Numbered from the stretch's first letter, positions 43,410-52,380 are shown. The stretch is DNA of 64,000 bases from JAICMB01 sp035295125 (GCA_035295125.1 DATGJP010000016.1:1-64000); one strand, 5' to 3'. Made by a program: numbers and translations. Notes: generated by a model from the sequence alone, not told the origin.

Positions 43410-45161
43410 GACGCGCTCACGCCGCCGTTCCTCATCCAGCTTCCGAACGCGCGCCATCAACAGATCCTCGAGGGAGACCATTCCCGCGAGCCGGCCAGTC
43501 CCCCATTCCACGACTGGCATGCGCGTCAGGCCGGTTTCCGCCATTCGGAAGACAACCATGCGCAATGGCTCATCAGGACGAGCGACCACAGGCTCCTGCA
43601 GAACGTCACCAAGCGAGCGTTCAGGATCGCCGCGATCGAGCAGCTCTCGCAGCCGTCTTCGTGTAATGACGCCTTTGACCCGCCGCTCCTTGTCGATAAC
43701 CGGAAACAAATGCTGACCTCGCTGAACCGGCTGCCGAACGAGAATGCGCCGCATGTCGGCGATGGTCCCCTCGGCCGGCAAAGCGACGACATTGGTCCGC
43801 ATCACTTCGCGGACGAAAAGAATCTCGAGCGGGTCTGTGGAGTACTCGCGCGTCAGGTGGAACCCGCGGCGCGCCACCTTCTCCGTCAGGATCGAACGCT
43901 TCAGCAGCAGCACGGTTGTGGCGTGAGCCAACATCGCTGCAACCAGCAGCGGAAGCAGCACGCTGATGTCATGCGTGAGTTCGAGCGCAAAGAGGATCGC
44001 CGTGAAAGGCGCTCGCATCGTGCCTCCCAGGATCGCGCCCATGCTGACCAACGGCCAGAATCCAGCACCCTCGTGGGGAAGGAAAGTAGCCTCTATGCCC
44101 CCCAGGGCTGCGCCCATCATCAGCAACGGGGCCAGCACGCCGCCGGATGTGCCCGATCCCAGCGAAATGACCCAAATCATCGATTTGACCAATAGGACGC
44201 CGGCAATTACCGCCCGCGGCACATCGCCCTGCAGCAGCGACTGAATGGTGTCGTAGCCAACGCCCAAAGCTTGCGGAAAGATGAGGCCGCCCAGTCCAAC
44301 CGCGAGGCCTCCGATCGCTGGCCACCACATCCAGTGGATCGGCAGCTTCATAAACGAATCTTCCGCGGCGTAAACCCCGAGCGTCAGGAGGGCGGAAAGA
44401 CCGCCTGCCAGAAGCCCCGCGACAACGCAGCCGAACAATCCGGACGGGCCGATGAACATGGTATGGTGTGGAACCGGGAACAGCGGACCCAACCCGAGAA
44501 TGTACCGGCGCGCGGCGCCCGCGGTCGCGCTTGCAAGAGCCACCGGAATCGCGCTGCGCGGCTTCCACTCAAAAAGCAGGAGTTCAACCGCCAGCAACAC
44601 CGCGGCAATCGGCGTAGCGAACGTCGCCGCCATGCCCGCAGCGGCGCCGGCAACCAGCAATGTTTTGCGTTCCGCGGCGGTGAGGTGAAAAAGCTGTGAG
44701 ATCACCGACCCGATGGCTCCGCCGGTCATGATAATGGGTCCTTCCGCGCCAAACGGTCCGCCCGATCCGATCGAGATGGCCGCGGAAATCGGTTTGAGAA
44801 TCGCGAGCCGGGGCTGCACTTTGCTGCTATTGATCAGAATCGATTCCAAGGCTTCGGGAATGCCGTGGCCGCGAATGCGTTCGGATCCATATCGCGCCAT
44901 GAGTCCGATGACCAGTCCGCCCGCTATAGGTATCAGAACCGCGAACCATCCCAAGTGATTTGCCGCCGGCGAAACCAGCGCGCCGCTCACACGCCCGTAG
45001 TAGAAAAGGTTTGTAAAAAAGCCGATCAGCCGAAGCAGAATCCACGCGATGAAAGTGCTGATGATGCCGATTCCGATCGCCAGGACCGAAATCGTAATGA
45101 CGCGCGGCGACGTCGTAAAGTCGCCAAGCTTCTCCGAGTAATCTTTGTGGCCGTTGTTCAT
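43359..45161 (-). CDS. ClC-type chloride channel/antiporter with CBS pair
   Basis: The 600-residue protein has the ClC selectivity motifs GHGIPEAL, GGPFGAEGP (gating Glu140) and GSGTSGGVLAPLL, with about ten membrane helices. Two CBS domains fill about 440-580 (VREVMRTNVVALP..., LGDVLQEPVVARPDEPL...). A conserved external Glu is present, which is compatible with either H+/Cl- exchange or a gated channel. Its start overlaps the end of the MarR gene by 4 nt, so the two are coupled. Its 3' end overlaps the nitrate cluster's last gene on the other strand. Confidence 0.92.
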   Translation of the reverse strand: MNNGHKDYSEKLGDFTTSPRVITISVLAIGIGIISTFIAWILLRLIGFFTNLFYYGRVSGALVSPAANHLGWFAVLIPIAGGLVIGLMARYGSERIRGHGIPEALESILINSSKVQPRLAILKPISAAISIGSGGPFGAEGPIIMTGGAIGSVISQLFHLTAAERKTLLVAGAAAGMAATFATPIAAVLLAVELLLFEWKPRSAIPVALASATAGAARRYILGLGPLFPVPHHTMFIGPSGLFGCVVAGLLAGGLSALLTLGVYAAEDSFMKLPIHWMWWPAIGGLAVGLGGLIFPQALGVGYDTIQSLLQGDVPRAVIAGVLLVKSMIWVISLGSGTSGGVLAPLLMMGAALGGIEATFLPHEGAGFWPLVSMGAILGGTMRAPFTAILFALELTHDISVLLPLLVAAMLAHATTVLLLKRSILTEKVARRGFHLTREYSTDPLEILFVREVMRTNVVALPAEGTIADMRRILVRQPVQRGQHLFPVIDKERRVKGVITRRRLRELLDRGDPERSLGDVLQEPVVARPDEPLRMVVFRMAETGLTRMPVVEWGTGRLAGMVSLEDLLMARVRKLDEERRRERVLRLRLPFGSPASVARE

Positions 45162-45589
45162 AATGCGGCCCTCCGGTTTTGCCGCAGCACCGTGTTCAAT
45201 GAGTGCGCTAATTCAGGACCCGACTGTTCCAATTCCGTCCGGTGCGCGAGAGCAAGTTTCCTCAGGACCGTCCGTCCGGCCGGCGTGAGCCGAACCCAGA
45301 CCTCACGTTTATCTTCGCCCCCGGCGTATCGTTCAATGGCGCCGGTCTTTTCCATCCGGTTCACGAGCTCGACAGTACTGTGATGCTGAGTAAACAATCG
45401 CGAGGCAATTTCGCGGATGGTAGGCTTTACGCCTTCCGGCAGCCCGTGTATGGCAAGCAGGAGTTGATGCTGCTGCGCCTCAAGGCCATGCTCTTTGGCA
45501 GTCGCTTCGCTGAAATGAAGGAATCGGCGAATTTGCCGGCGAAACTCGGCTAAATCGTGATACTCACGAGTGGATAGATCCGCGCTCAC
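45158..45589 (-). CDS. MarR-family transcriptional regulator
   Basis: The 143-residue protein has the MarR winged helix: a dimer helix at the start, EIASRLFTQHHSTVELVNRMEK as the recognition helix, and the wing GGEDKREVWVRLTPAG. It probably represses its own operon with the ClC gene. The GTG at 45589 is the only in-frame start; a perfect palindrome (45592-45612) lies 2 nt upstream, leaving no room for a ribosome site. The start codon may therefore be leaderless or occluded by the bound repressor. Confidence 0.88.
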   Translation of the reverse strand: MSADLSTREYHDLAEFRRQIRRFLHFSEATAKEHGLEAQQHQLLLAIHGLPEGVKPTIREIASRLFTQHHSTVELVNRMEKTGAIERYAGGEDKREVWVRLTPAGRTVLRKLALAHRTELEQSGPELAHSLNTVLRQNRRAAL

Positions 45590-45591
45590 AT

Positions 45592-45612
45592 TTATATCGT
45601 AACACGATATAA
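45592..45612. promoter_or_regulatory. Perfect palindrome, probable MarR operator
   Basis: TTATATCGT (45592-45600), AAC, ACGATATAA (45604-45612): nine perfect base pairs around a 3-nt centre. It is in the 24-nt gap between the unknown gene and the MarR gene, 2 nt before the MarR start. Confidence 0.75.
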
Positions 45613-45613
45613 T

Positions 45614-46567
45614 TTAGAGCCGGCGAAGAAGCCTCTCTGTGCTGGATTCATGCGCGGGGGCGAAGTGCTCCGCGACTGCGCGTAGATAAGGGCGAAACTC
45701 GCGGCGCCAGTATTCAATTACGCCAGTCCGCGCAATCTCATCCAGTGCTTCAACGTAATGACTGAGCAGCGCATCTCCAAGGACCTTGCTTGTGCGCCGC
45801 GCCGCCGATGTTCCCGCACGGGACAACCAGAGGACATTCGACGGCAAATGGCCAATCGCGGAAACGGCGAGCAGCGAGGAGACCGTGAACACAGATCGGC
45901 CTTGAGTTTTGCCCAATTCCTTCAGCCTGTTCCATACCTTCTCCAATCGCTCAACCCCCGGAATCTTCGCGGGCGGCAGTTGGGCGACCTCGACCTTCAG
46001 TTGCTCCCAATCCCGGCGTATCGCCGGCAGATTCACGGGGGGCAGGTTCAGCGCCTGGGCAAGATGCGCGCTGCTCTTTTCCAGCCCGTCGAGCATCTGA
46101 TCCATCGTTTCGAAGTTGGTCTCCGGATCGAGCAGCCCCTCGTCTTTCAAGGCCTGCGAGATTTCCTGAATCAGCTTGCGCCCCGCACCCGTAACGTCCG
46201 CCAATGCCGCCAACACCCAAACGGGCGACGCGTGCAGCGTCAGAAGGCCAAGCAGTTCTATACCGTGGCTGGCAGTCCGCCGCAGGAGAAAATTCTGCGC
46301 CAGCCCGGTTTCCGTGGGAAAAATGCCTTCGACCTGGCCAACCTCTTCGATGAGAAATCGGAGCGTGACTTCGACCATGGTGCGATAGAGTGCTGTTCGC
46401 CGGACCGCAGCGGGCAGCACAACGTCGCCGATTTCACGCACTAGTCCCCCCGAAAGAGCGCACAGCGACCGCGCGGCCCTTTCCGGCAGCGAGAGAACGT
46501 AGATGAATGGTTTTCGCGCCAAGGACAATCTATGGGGCGCGCCTGCGCGCTTCCATGTTCTGACCAC
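45614..46567 (-). CDS. Unknown helical protein after the beta-lactamase-fold gene
   Basis: The 317-residue protein is predicted mostly helical, with a basic N-terminus and no clear signal peptide, metal motif or nucleotide motif. A mildly hydrophobic segment (FTVSSLLAVSAIGHL) lies near 227-242. Its GTG start at 46567 lies 38 nt inside the end of the beta-lactamase-fold gene, so it is probably the last gene of that operon. Its function is not recognised. Its stop borders the palindrome that fronts the MarR gene. Confidence 0.6.
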   Translation of the reverse strand: MVRTWKRAGAPHRLSLARKPFIYVLSLPERAARSLCALSGGLVREIGDVVLPAAVRRTALYRTMVEVTLRFLIEEVGQVEGIFPTETGLAQNFLLRRTASHGIELLGLLTLHASPVWVLAALADVTGAGRKLIQEISQALKDEGLLDPETNFETMDQMLDGLEKSSAHLAQALNLPPVNLPAIRRDWEQLKVEVAQLPPAKIPGVERLEKVWNRLKELGKTQGRSVFTVSSLLAVSAIGHLPSNVLWLSRAGTSAARRTSKVLGDALLSHYVEALDEIARTGVIEYWRREFRPYLRAVAEHFAPAHESSTERLLRRL

Positions 46568-47897
46568 CCTGGTGCAGAATCAGCTTCGTGACGGCGCCCG
46601 AATCGTCCTTCACGAACTGAATCTGAGCGTCGACCGCTCGCAGGAAGAAATCGGTCTCCGACTCCGCGAACAACTCGATGGGAGCTTGGCCGCTCACCTG
46701 AGCAAGCATTCGCTTGCCGTCACGCGTCACCTTGATTGTGACGTTGGGAGCGAGTTCGTATTCTCCCAAGTAGTGATCAAAAACCTCCACCGGCAATGCG
46801 ATTTCCTTGCGCTCCTTGGGCGCTGAGAATTTACCTACCTCGTAGCGGCTTTCGAGAACGTGCCGTCCGATCTCGTCAATATCGAATGACGTATTGCATA
46901 GGACGACGACGCCTTTCTTTTCAGCGGGTACGAAGCCGGCAAAGGACCGATATCCCGCGGTTCCCCCGTTGTGCCAAACCAGTTCTGTTCCATATTTATG
47001 CAACACGTGCCACGCCATCATGATTTCGAGATCCGGGATGCCGGTATCGTGGTGAACGGACCGCATGCGCCGCATCGCCGCTTTTAAGGGCGAATCGGTG
47101 AGTTCCAGGTTGGCGGCAAGAAACTTCAACATGTCATTCGCCGTGGAACGCAGCGCTCCGGCGCCAGCCAAAGCGTCCAGGTCCCAGTTCTTGACGGGCT
47201 TCAGAACGTCGTTATACCCCGGTGCGAGCCGCGCTTTCTCCGATTCGGAAAGCGTTATTGAGGTGCTGGTCATCCCCAGCGGCTCGAGAATGCGCCGCCG
47301 CACCAACTGCTCGTAACTCATGCCAGCCTTCAGCGCGAGAGCATGGCCGAGCAGACCAACCGCCAGATTGGAATATTCGTATTTCTCTCCGGGATCGCGC
47401 GTCAACGTGTACCCCGACAAAAACGCGTACAACTTCGCCGCATCATAATCGGCATAAGGATTCGCAAGGTCGGCCGGCTTCATATTGTTCGGCAGACGCG
47501 GCAATCCGGACACCTGCATGGACAGATCGAGAAGCGTAATCTGACGGCCGTTGCGACTCGGAACGGTAACCGTTGAGGGCAAGTACTTCGCGACCGGGTC
47601 GTTCGGCTTCACTTCGCCGCGTTCTATCATGTCGGCCAGAAGCAGGGAAGTGAAAACTTTGGAGATGGAGCCGATTTCAAACACCGTGTCGCCGTCGGGC
47701 TGCTGCTCGCGGCCTTGGGCAACCCTCCCATGGCCGATAACATGGCGGCCCTTTTCATCGATCGTTCCGACAACGATGCCGACGGCCTTCTTACCCTCGT
47801 CGATGCGATTGGCAAGCAGAGCGCGTATCTCGGCGTCATCCGGCGCCGCGAAGATCGCGGATGTCATCAGGGCAATTGTAAGCCACGCTTTTACCAT
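46530..47897 (-). CDS. Class C beta-lactamase-fold serine hydrolase, exported
   Basis: A protein of about 455 residues; the ATG at 47897 has a GGAGAGGA ribosome site and is 1 nt after the previous stop. A signal peptide (MVKAWLTIALMTSAIFA) is followed by the catalytic triad motifs: SISK (Ser77, Lys80), YSN (176-178), and HNGG (310-313) in place of KTG. This is the penicillin-binding protein/class C fold. HxG instead of KTG points to an esterase or D-aminopeptidase rather than a drug-hydrolysing lactamase. It follows the ECF sigma and membrane genes. Confidence 0.85.
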   Translation of the reverse strand: MVKAWLTIALMTSAIFAAPDDAEIRALLANRIDEGKKAVGIVVGTIDEKGRHVIGHGRVAQGREQQPDGDTVFEIGSISKVFTSLLLADMIERGEVKPNDPVAKYLPSTVTVPSRNGRQITLLDLSMQVSGLPRLPNNMKPADLANPYADYDAAKLYAFLSGYTLTRDPGEKYEYSNLAVGLLGHALALKAGMSYEQLVRRRILEPLGMTSTSITLSESEKARLAPGYNDVLKPVKNWDLDALAGAGALRSTANDMLKFLAANLELTDSPLKAAMRRMRSVHHDTGIPDLEIMMAWHVLHKYGTELVWHNGGTAGYRSFAGFVPAEKKGVVVLCNTSFDIDEIGRHVLESRYEVGKFSAPKERKEIALPVEVFDHYLGEYELAPNVTIKVTRDGKRMLAQVSGQAPIELFAESETDFFLRAVDAQIQFVKDDSGAVTKLILHQGGQNMEARRRAP

Positions 47898-47898
47898 T

Positions 47899-48492
47899 TC
47901 AGTCCTCTCCATTTTCCATCCGCGCCAGCAACTCCCGGCGCTTGCTCTCGATATAGCCGGCCGCTATCGATTCATTCAACCACCATATCGCGCCGCTGAA
48001 TACGGTCACACCGGCAGACAAGATCAGGAAACGTACGATGCTGCCGTGATGTTCCAAATAGGCGACTGCATTCAGCATCATCCCTACCCAAAAGGGGAAC
48101 ACATACCAATACTTTGCGTTCTTCAGGAGCCGAATTTGGCGTTCGTAGCGCTCTTGAAGCGCGTGACTGTAGGCGCTGAGCGTCATGTCGGGCAGTGGTT
48201 TTCGGGAAGCTTGCGAGTAACGGCGCAAGAAAAAGACAATGCACACGCCCCAACCCGCCAGCCATATGTTTGCGAACCTCTCCAAGGGCGCTCCGCCTCG
48301 GATGGCAAACCACGAGAACACGATCGCAATGAATACAGCGGCCGCGGTCTCGCGAAGGTCCCGCCATCGGATGGTCCGGTCGAAGTCCAGCATCTTGCCC
48401 TGCACGTTGTGAATCAACTCCGCGGTAGGGCCCGCCAGTCCGCCGGAACCGGCTCGCCACATTTGTTGTAAATCATCGCGCGGCGGAATCAT
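47899..48492 (-). CDS. Four-helix membrane protein of the ECF operon
   Basis: The 197-residue protein has four predicted membrane helices (about 50-66, 77-90, 130-145 and 152-170) and a cytoplasmic N-terminus with an amphipathic segment (LIHNVQGKMLDFDRTI). Its start overlaps the sigma gene by 20 nt. By position it may be the anti-sigma factor of the ECF sigma, but no zinc anti-sigma motif (HxxxCxxC) is seen, so this is inference. Confidence 0.7.
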   Translation of the reverse strand: MIPPRDDLQQMWRAGSGGLAGPTAELIHNVQGKMLDFDRTIRWRDLRETAAAVFIAIVFSWFAIRGGAPLERFANIWLAGWGVCIVFFLRRYSQASRKPLPDMTLSAYSHALQERYERQIRLLKNAKYWYVFPFWVGMMLNAVAYLEHHGSIVRFLILSAGVTVFSGAIWWLNESIAAGYIESKRRELLARMENGED

Positions 48493-49027
48493 GACGACGC
48501 TCCTTCCCTCGAACTGCTTCGGTCAAACGAACGCGGCCACGGCTCAACCGTGTCGCGATAGCACTCTGCGAAAGCCCCGAGATCTGCTCGATCTCCTCAT
48601 AGCTCAGCTCTTCCAGGTACAGCACCATGAGCTGTCTGTCGACCGCCGGCAGCCGGCGGATTGCATCGAAGAGCGCCTGTCGTTGCTCGTCTTCGAGAAC
48701 TGCCTCATCTGCGGCATGTGTCGGAGATGCATAATCGGCGCTGCTACTCATCGGCGACTCCTGCCGCTCCCGGCGGCGCCGCGAATCGAGTGCTGAAATC
48801 GCGATGTTGTGCGCGATGCGATACAGCCAGGTCCGTTCGCTGGAATCGCCGCGAAACCGCGGAATCGCCTGCCACAGCCCAAGGGCGATCTCCTGAAATA
48901 AGTCCTCCCGGCGTGAAGGCTCGGCCTCGTAGGAACTAACCAGGCGCCACAACGCGGGCTTGTATTGTTCGATCAGCCGTACCAGGGTGGCTTCGCGCTC
49001 ACTCCCGGCTTCGGTCTCTGATCGCAT
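48473..49027 (-). CDS. ECF-type RNA polymerase sigma factor
   Basis: The 184-residue protein has sigma-70 region 2 (YKPALWRLVSSYEAEPSRREDLFQEIALGLWQ, with the -10 strand ERTWLYRIAHNIAIS) and region 4 (LMVLYLEELSYEEIEQISGLSQSAIATRLSRGR). Region 3 is absent, as in ECF sigma factors. It should direct RNA polymerase to a stress regulon, probably including its own operon. The operon runs sigma, membrane protein, beta-lactamase-fold, unknown. Confidence 0.93.
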   Translation of the reverse strand: MRSETEAGSEREATLVRLIEQYKPALWRLVSSYEAEPSRREDLFQEIALGLWQAIPRFRGDSSERTWLYRIAHNIAISALDSRRRRERQESPMSSSADYASPTHAADEAVLEDEQRQALFDAIRRLPAVDRQLMVLYLEELSYEEIEQISGLSQSAIATRLSRGRVRLTEAVRGKERRHDSAAR

Positions 49028-49094
49028 TCTATTAAGGTAGTCCGCGCGGCTGCCGGAAGTTTGCAGTCTTTTAATGAATCAATGCGAAAGGGCG

Positions 49095-50741
49095 TTACGG
49101 TTGACGCAGTTGGCGCTTCAGGATTCGAGCGAATGCGGAAACGCGGGTTTGCTCCCGCGCGGATACGTCTTCTGTCTCTCCAGGATCCTGCTCCAGATCG
49201 AACAGCTTCGACCGATTCGCGCCGATTTCATAGATAAACTTCCAATGTTCGTCCCGTAGACCAGCCAGTCTCAGCGAGTAATCGGTAAAAAACATAGTCA
49301 TCCGCGAGTTGCTGTCGAGCAAAGTCTTACCTTCATAGTTGCCTGGTAGTGGAAGGCCCGCCAGGTCGAGAATGGTCGGCGCGAGGTCGACAGCGCTGAC
49401 AATCTTGCGCACCCGCTCCTGCCGTTCCATCAGACCAGGGGCGGCGATCAGAAACGGCACATGTACGTTCTCCTCGTACAGAAAGAACGTGTGGCCGAAG
49501 TTCCCGTCATGCTGGCCGAACGCCTCGCCATGGTCGCCGTAAACGACCCATACCGTGTCATCCGCCAATCCTCGCGCCCGCAATCCGTTCATTAAGACAC
49601 CGAGCGAAACGTCGCCATAGTGCAAGGCATTTCGGTATTGTGTCATCTCGTCGGCGCCGGGAAACGGACCGGGTTGCGGGCTGGGGTAGGGATGGTGGCC
49701 CGCAATGGGAAGGTACATGAGGAAGAATGGCCGGCCGCGCGGTTCTGCGTCGATCCAAGCGAGCATCCGAGCGACGGTCGCGGGCTCGTCCACTCCGAAG
49801 CTGGAGTTGCGATCTCCGCCGATCTCGCCGGCATCTTCCAAGGTCTCAAAGCCACGGTTGCGAACCACTTCATCCATTCCGAGATAGTCGAATCGTCCGG
49901 AGTGAAACAGCCCCGTTCGGTAACCGCCGCCGGCGAAGACCGATGCGATGGACCTGCATCCGGCCTTCTCCGAATAGGTGGAACAAAGTACGCCGGAAAG
50001 CGCCTTGATGCTCTCCGGATAGACGGCGTAAGCATTGTCAAACACGACGGCGCGGTTCGCCAGCTTGCTCAGGTTTGGCATGACGTCGTATTTGGCGCCG
50101 TAGAGCTCGAGATACTGCGCCGCGGTGGATTCCAGGCTCACCATAATCACGTTGCGCCCTCGCGCGACTCCGGCGAATCGCGAGAGGTCTTCGGGCGCCG
50201 GTTCAACACTACGCCAGTCCCGGGATGGTCCATTGAACGCAGCGACCCGCGGCAGACTGATATCCACCAAGGCTGTAATCGCGTTTCGACCCAGACCATG
50301 GGTGTCTACCCGGGAGCTCGCGCTTGGCCCCACCAACACGAACGTGACGGCACAGAGTAGCGGAACCGCCCCTGGCAGTGCGGGCATACGCCCCAAGAAC
50401 AACGGGGCGACAAAGGCAACTGCCAGTACAGCAACTACCAGCGCGCAGTTCATCCCATTGACGTAAAGAAGGATGGAATCGGCGAGCGGACCTCGAGCGG
50501 CACGCAACATGGGCCACGTCAAAGGCGTCGACAGTGCCCTCTCCACTGGGACGTTAATTGCCGCGTAAATCGCGATGAGCCAGTAAAACTCGCGCCGGTC
50601 GAACAACGCATAGAACAGAGCCACCGCCGCATCCTGCCAGACGTAGGCCACGAGCAGCCAGCCACTCGCGTTTATGGAATGGCCCCGCAGAAACGCAGCT
50701 TTGGCCGCGAGCAAAACGATGAGCAGACTGGCGGGCCTCAT
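49095..50741 (-). CDS. Membrane sulfatase/phosphotransferase (LtaS/EptA-like)
   Basis: A protein of about 548 residues; its ATG overlaps the stop of the previous gene (ATGA). The N-terminus has four to five membrane helices. The periplasmic alkaline-phosphatase-fold domain has NVIMVSLESTAAQY, a putative nucleophile Ser in VYPESIKALSG, VWVVYGDHGEAFGQHDG as metal ligands, and YEGKTLLDSN. This arrangement fits LtaS or phosphoethanolamine transferases that modify envelope lipids. A true sulfatase would need an unmodified C/S-x-P-S-R, which is absent. It is coupled to the desaturase-fusion gene. Confidence 0.78.
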   Translation of the reverse strand: MRPASLLIVLLAAKAAFLRGHSINASGWLLVAYVWQDAAVALFYALFDRREFYWLIAIYAAINVPVERALSTPLTWPMLRAARGPLADSILLYVNGMNCALVVAVLAVAFVAPLFLGRMPALPGAVPLLCAVTFVLVGPSASSRVDTHGLGRNAITALVDISLPRVAAFNGPSRDWRSVEPAPEDLSRFAGVARGRNVIMVSLESTAAQYLELYGAKYDVMPNLSKLANRAVVFDNAYAVYPESIKALSGVLCSTYSEKAGCRSIASVFAGGGYRTGLFHSGRFDYLGMDEVVRNRGFETLEDAGEIGGDRNSSFGVDEPATVARMLAWIDAEPRGRPFFLMYLPIAGHHPYPSPQPGPFPGADEMTQYRNALHYGDVSLGVLMNGLRARGLADDTVWVVYGDHGEAFGQHDGNFGHTFFLYEENVHVPFLIAAPGLMERQERVRKIVSAVDLAPTILDLAGLPLPGNYEGKTLLDSNSRMTMFFTDYSLRLAGLRDEHWKFIYEIGANRSKLFDLEQDPGETEDVSAREQTRVSAFARILKRQLRQP

Positions 50742-51844
50742 CGCAGCACCAGGTTCAGGCGCTTGAGTAGCATTAACGAAACGAGCCGTCCGGTCCCGCG
50801 CCGCTTCCACATCCAGTCGTGTACAAGCACGGCTGCCGCGGGCGGATCACGATAGATTGCGGCCCGATCTCCGGACAAACACAATGGGATCACCAACAGG
50901 TCGGAATGCGCCGGCCAGCCCGGCACGTACCGCTCGTGACGGTATTCAATGCCGTCGCCTAGCCATTTCCGGGCGGTCGCGAGATGGCGCGCGTTCGAGT
51001 CCAGGATGGCGATGTGCGCCCCTGGCAGCAGGTCACGGAGTATCAGGGCTGTTCGCGGAAACAGACCACCGCCGACGATGGTCACGCGCCGAACCGGCGG
51101 CAACAGCGACGCGAGATCCTGGAGAGCCCGCTCGTGGACTCGCAGAACCAGTCGCCGCAGGCCGGCCGATCGCAGCACCAGATGTTCCAGGATTTCCAGC
51201 GGCGACAAGTCGAACCAGCGCAACAGCGCCGGCCATCGGCTCACATCTGCGCCTGCCTCCCTGTGACGCGGCAGTTCTGTCCAGTGGACAGCAGGATTGG
51301 AATGGTGTTCCGCATGATAACCGTCGTTGAAGCACAGCGAATTGTATAGCCGGCCATAATGGCTAACCGCTGGCCCGGAATGATGCTCCCAATAGCCCTG
51401 TGCCACGCACAATCCCAATCCCGCGAGATAACCCGGAACATAGGCCAGCATCAAGAAGCGAGGCTCCAGCCACGCCAGCAGCGCCCATAAGCCAAGCACC
51501 AGCGCAGTCTCGGTGAGTAGTTGACAGGAGAGTGTCAAACGCCATTTCACTCCTGCGTGATGCGCCAGGTGACGATCGCGCCACAACCTTTGCGGGATTC
51601 CGAGCAGAACGCTGAGGGCGGCGGAGAACAGCCGGTTCAGCGCCGCCGATCGAAAGAAAGGCCTGTGAATGAAGTTATGTGCGATGGTATTGGAGTTCCA
51701 CCAGACACCTAATGCAATAACCGGCACGAACGGTAGCACCACGATGACGGCGCCGTGAACCGCCGCGAGTGTGACGAGCACCGCGTCACGGTGGGAGAAG
51801 CGCCACGGCCCCGCGGCCCTGAGTTGCCATGCGGTCGAGGCCAT
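50738..51844 (-). CDS. Fatty-acid desaturase fused to Rossmann/methyltransferase-like domain
   Basis: The 368-residue protein starts with a desaturase-type di-iron domain: HNFIH, HLAHH and HAEHH histidine boxes between four to five membrane helices. From about residue 250 it has a soluble Rossmann-like domain (VTIVGGGLFPRTALIL, IAILDSNARHLATARKWL, LLVIPLCLSGDRAAIY) resembling SAM-dependent methyltransferases. The order is unusual. Both domains would act on membrane lipids. It overlaps the sulfatase-like gene by 4 nt and lies just after an exported protein gene. Confidence 0.75.
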   Translation of the reverse strand: MASTAWQLRAAGPWRFSHRDAVLVTLAAVHGAVIVVLPFVPVIALGVWWNSNTIAHNFIHRPFFRSAALNRLFSAALSVLLGIPQRLWRDRHLAHHAGVKWRLTLSCQLLTETALVLGLWALLAWLEPRFLMLAYVPGYLAGLGLCVAQGYWEHHSGPAVSHYGRLYNSLCFNDGYHAEHHSNPAVHWTELPRHREAGADVSRWPALLRWFDLSPLEILEHLVLRSAGLRRLVLRVHERALQDLASLLPPVRRVTIVGGGLFPRTALILRDLLPGAHIAILDSNARHLATARKWLGDGIEYRHERYVPGWPAHSDLLVIPLCLSGDRAAIYRDPPAAAVLVHDWMWKRRGTGRLVSLMLLKRLNLVLR

Positions 51845-51850
51845 GATGCC

Positions 51851-52303
51851 TCACCGATCCTTGAACTCCAACAGCGCCTTGGCCCTGGGATGTGCGGCAT
51901 TGAGTTGCACTAGCCCGTTGCCCATTGAGTACTCGTCGGGAGCCTCGGCCTGCTCGCCGGGCTTCCTGACGCGCAGCCGCATATGCCAGCTTGACCCGAT
52001 GCCGACCACCTGGCGAGTACCGGCGATCGTTTTTAGATCGTTCCACTCGCGCAAGGCAAGTGCCTCATTCGACGCCGGTAGTTTGAAGTACAAGTAGCCC
52101 CGGACGGGCTCAGAATACTCGTCCGATCGCTCCCGAGCGGTGATAAATACGCCGGAAATTTTGATTCGTGTGGGGCTTTCGGAGTTGGGTTCGAGAGCGA
52201 CCTTGTCAACCAGCGCATACACTGCCACCGGTCCGCTGGCGTTTGCGATTCCCAGGCCGAACGTAACGGTGAGGATGAAAGTTCGAAGAGCGGCAGGAGC
52301 CAT
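51851..52303 (-). CDS. Small exported protein of unknown role
   Basis: A protein of about 150 residues; the ATG at 52303 begins a signal peptide (LRTFILTVTFGLGIANASG). The mature part is beta-rich (VYALVDKVALEPNSESP, VFITARERSDEYS, GYLYFKLPASNE, SSWHMRLRVRK). No catalytic motif is seen. It lies 6 nt before the desaturase-fusion gene on the same strand, so it may share its transcript. It is divergent from the PadR gene. Confidence 0.6.
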   Translation of the reverse strand: MAPAALRTFILTVTFGLGIANASGPVAVYALVDKVALEPNSESPTRIKISGVFITARERSDEYSEPVRGYLYFKLPASNEALALREWNDLKTIAGTRQVVGIGSSWHMRLRVRKPGEQAEAPDEYSMGNGLVQLNAAHPRAKALLEFKDR

Positions 52304-52349
52304 AGTAGTGGGCAAGACGTGGAAGCCCCGCCGACTGTTAACGTATTCC

Positions 52350-52377
52350 TTGACAGTCCAACTCAGGCATAGATAAT
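52350..52377 (+). promoter_or_regulatory. Sigma-70-type promoter of the PadR gene
   Basis: TTGACA (52350-52355) and GATAAT (52372-52377) are spaced by 16 nt. They lie 17 nt before the ATG at 52395. The -10 box sits inside the palindrome at 52370-52380. Confidence 0.6.
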
Positions 52378-52380
52378 CTA
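52370..52380. promoter_or_regulatory. Palindrome over the -10 box, possible PadR operator
   Basis: TAGAT-A-ATCTA is a perfect 5-bp palindrome around a central A. It overlaps the -10 box of the PadR gene, a place where an autorepressor would act. The usual PadR sites contain ATGT/ACAT, which this lacks. Confidence 0.35.

Noticed and set aside
46530..47897. Calling the serine hydrolase a drug-resistance beta-lactamase
   Set aside because: SxxK and YSN are present, but the KTG box is replaced by HNGG, which is usual in esterases and peptidases of the fold.
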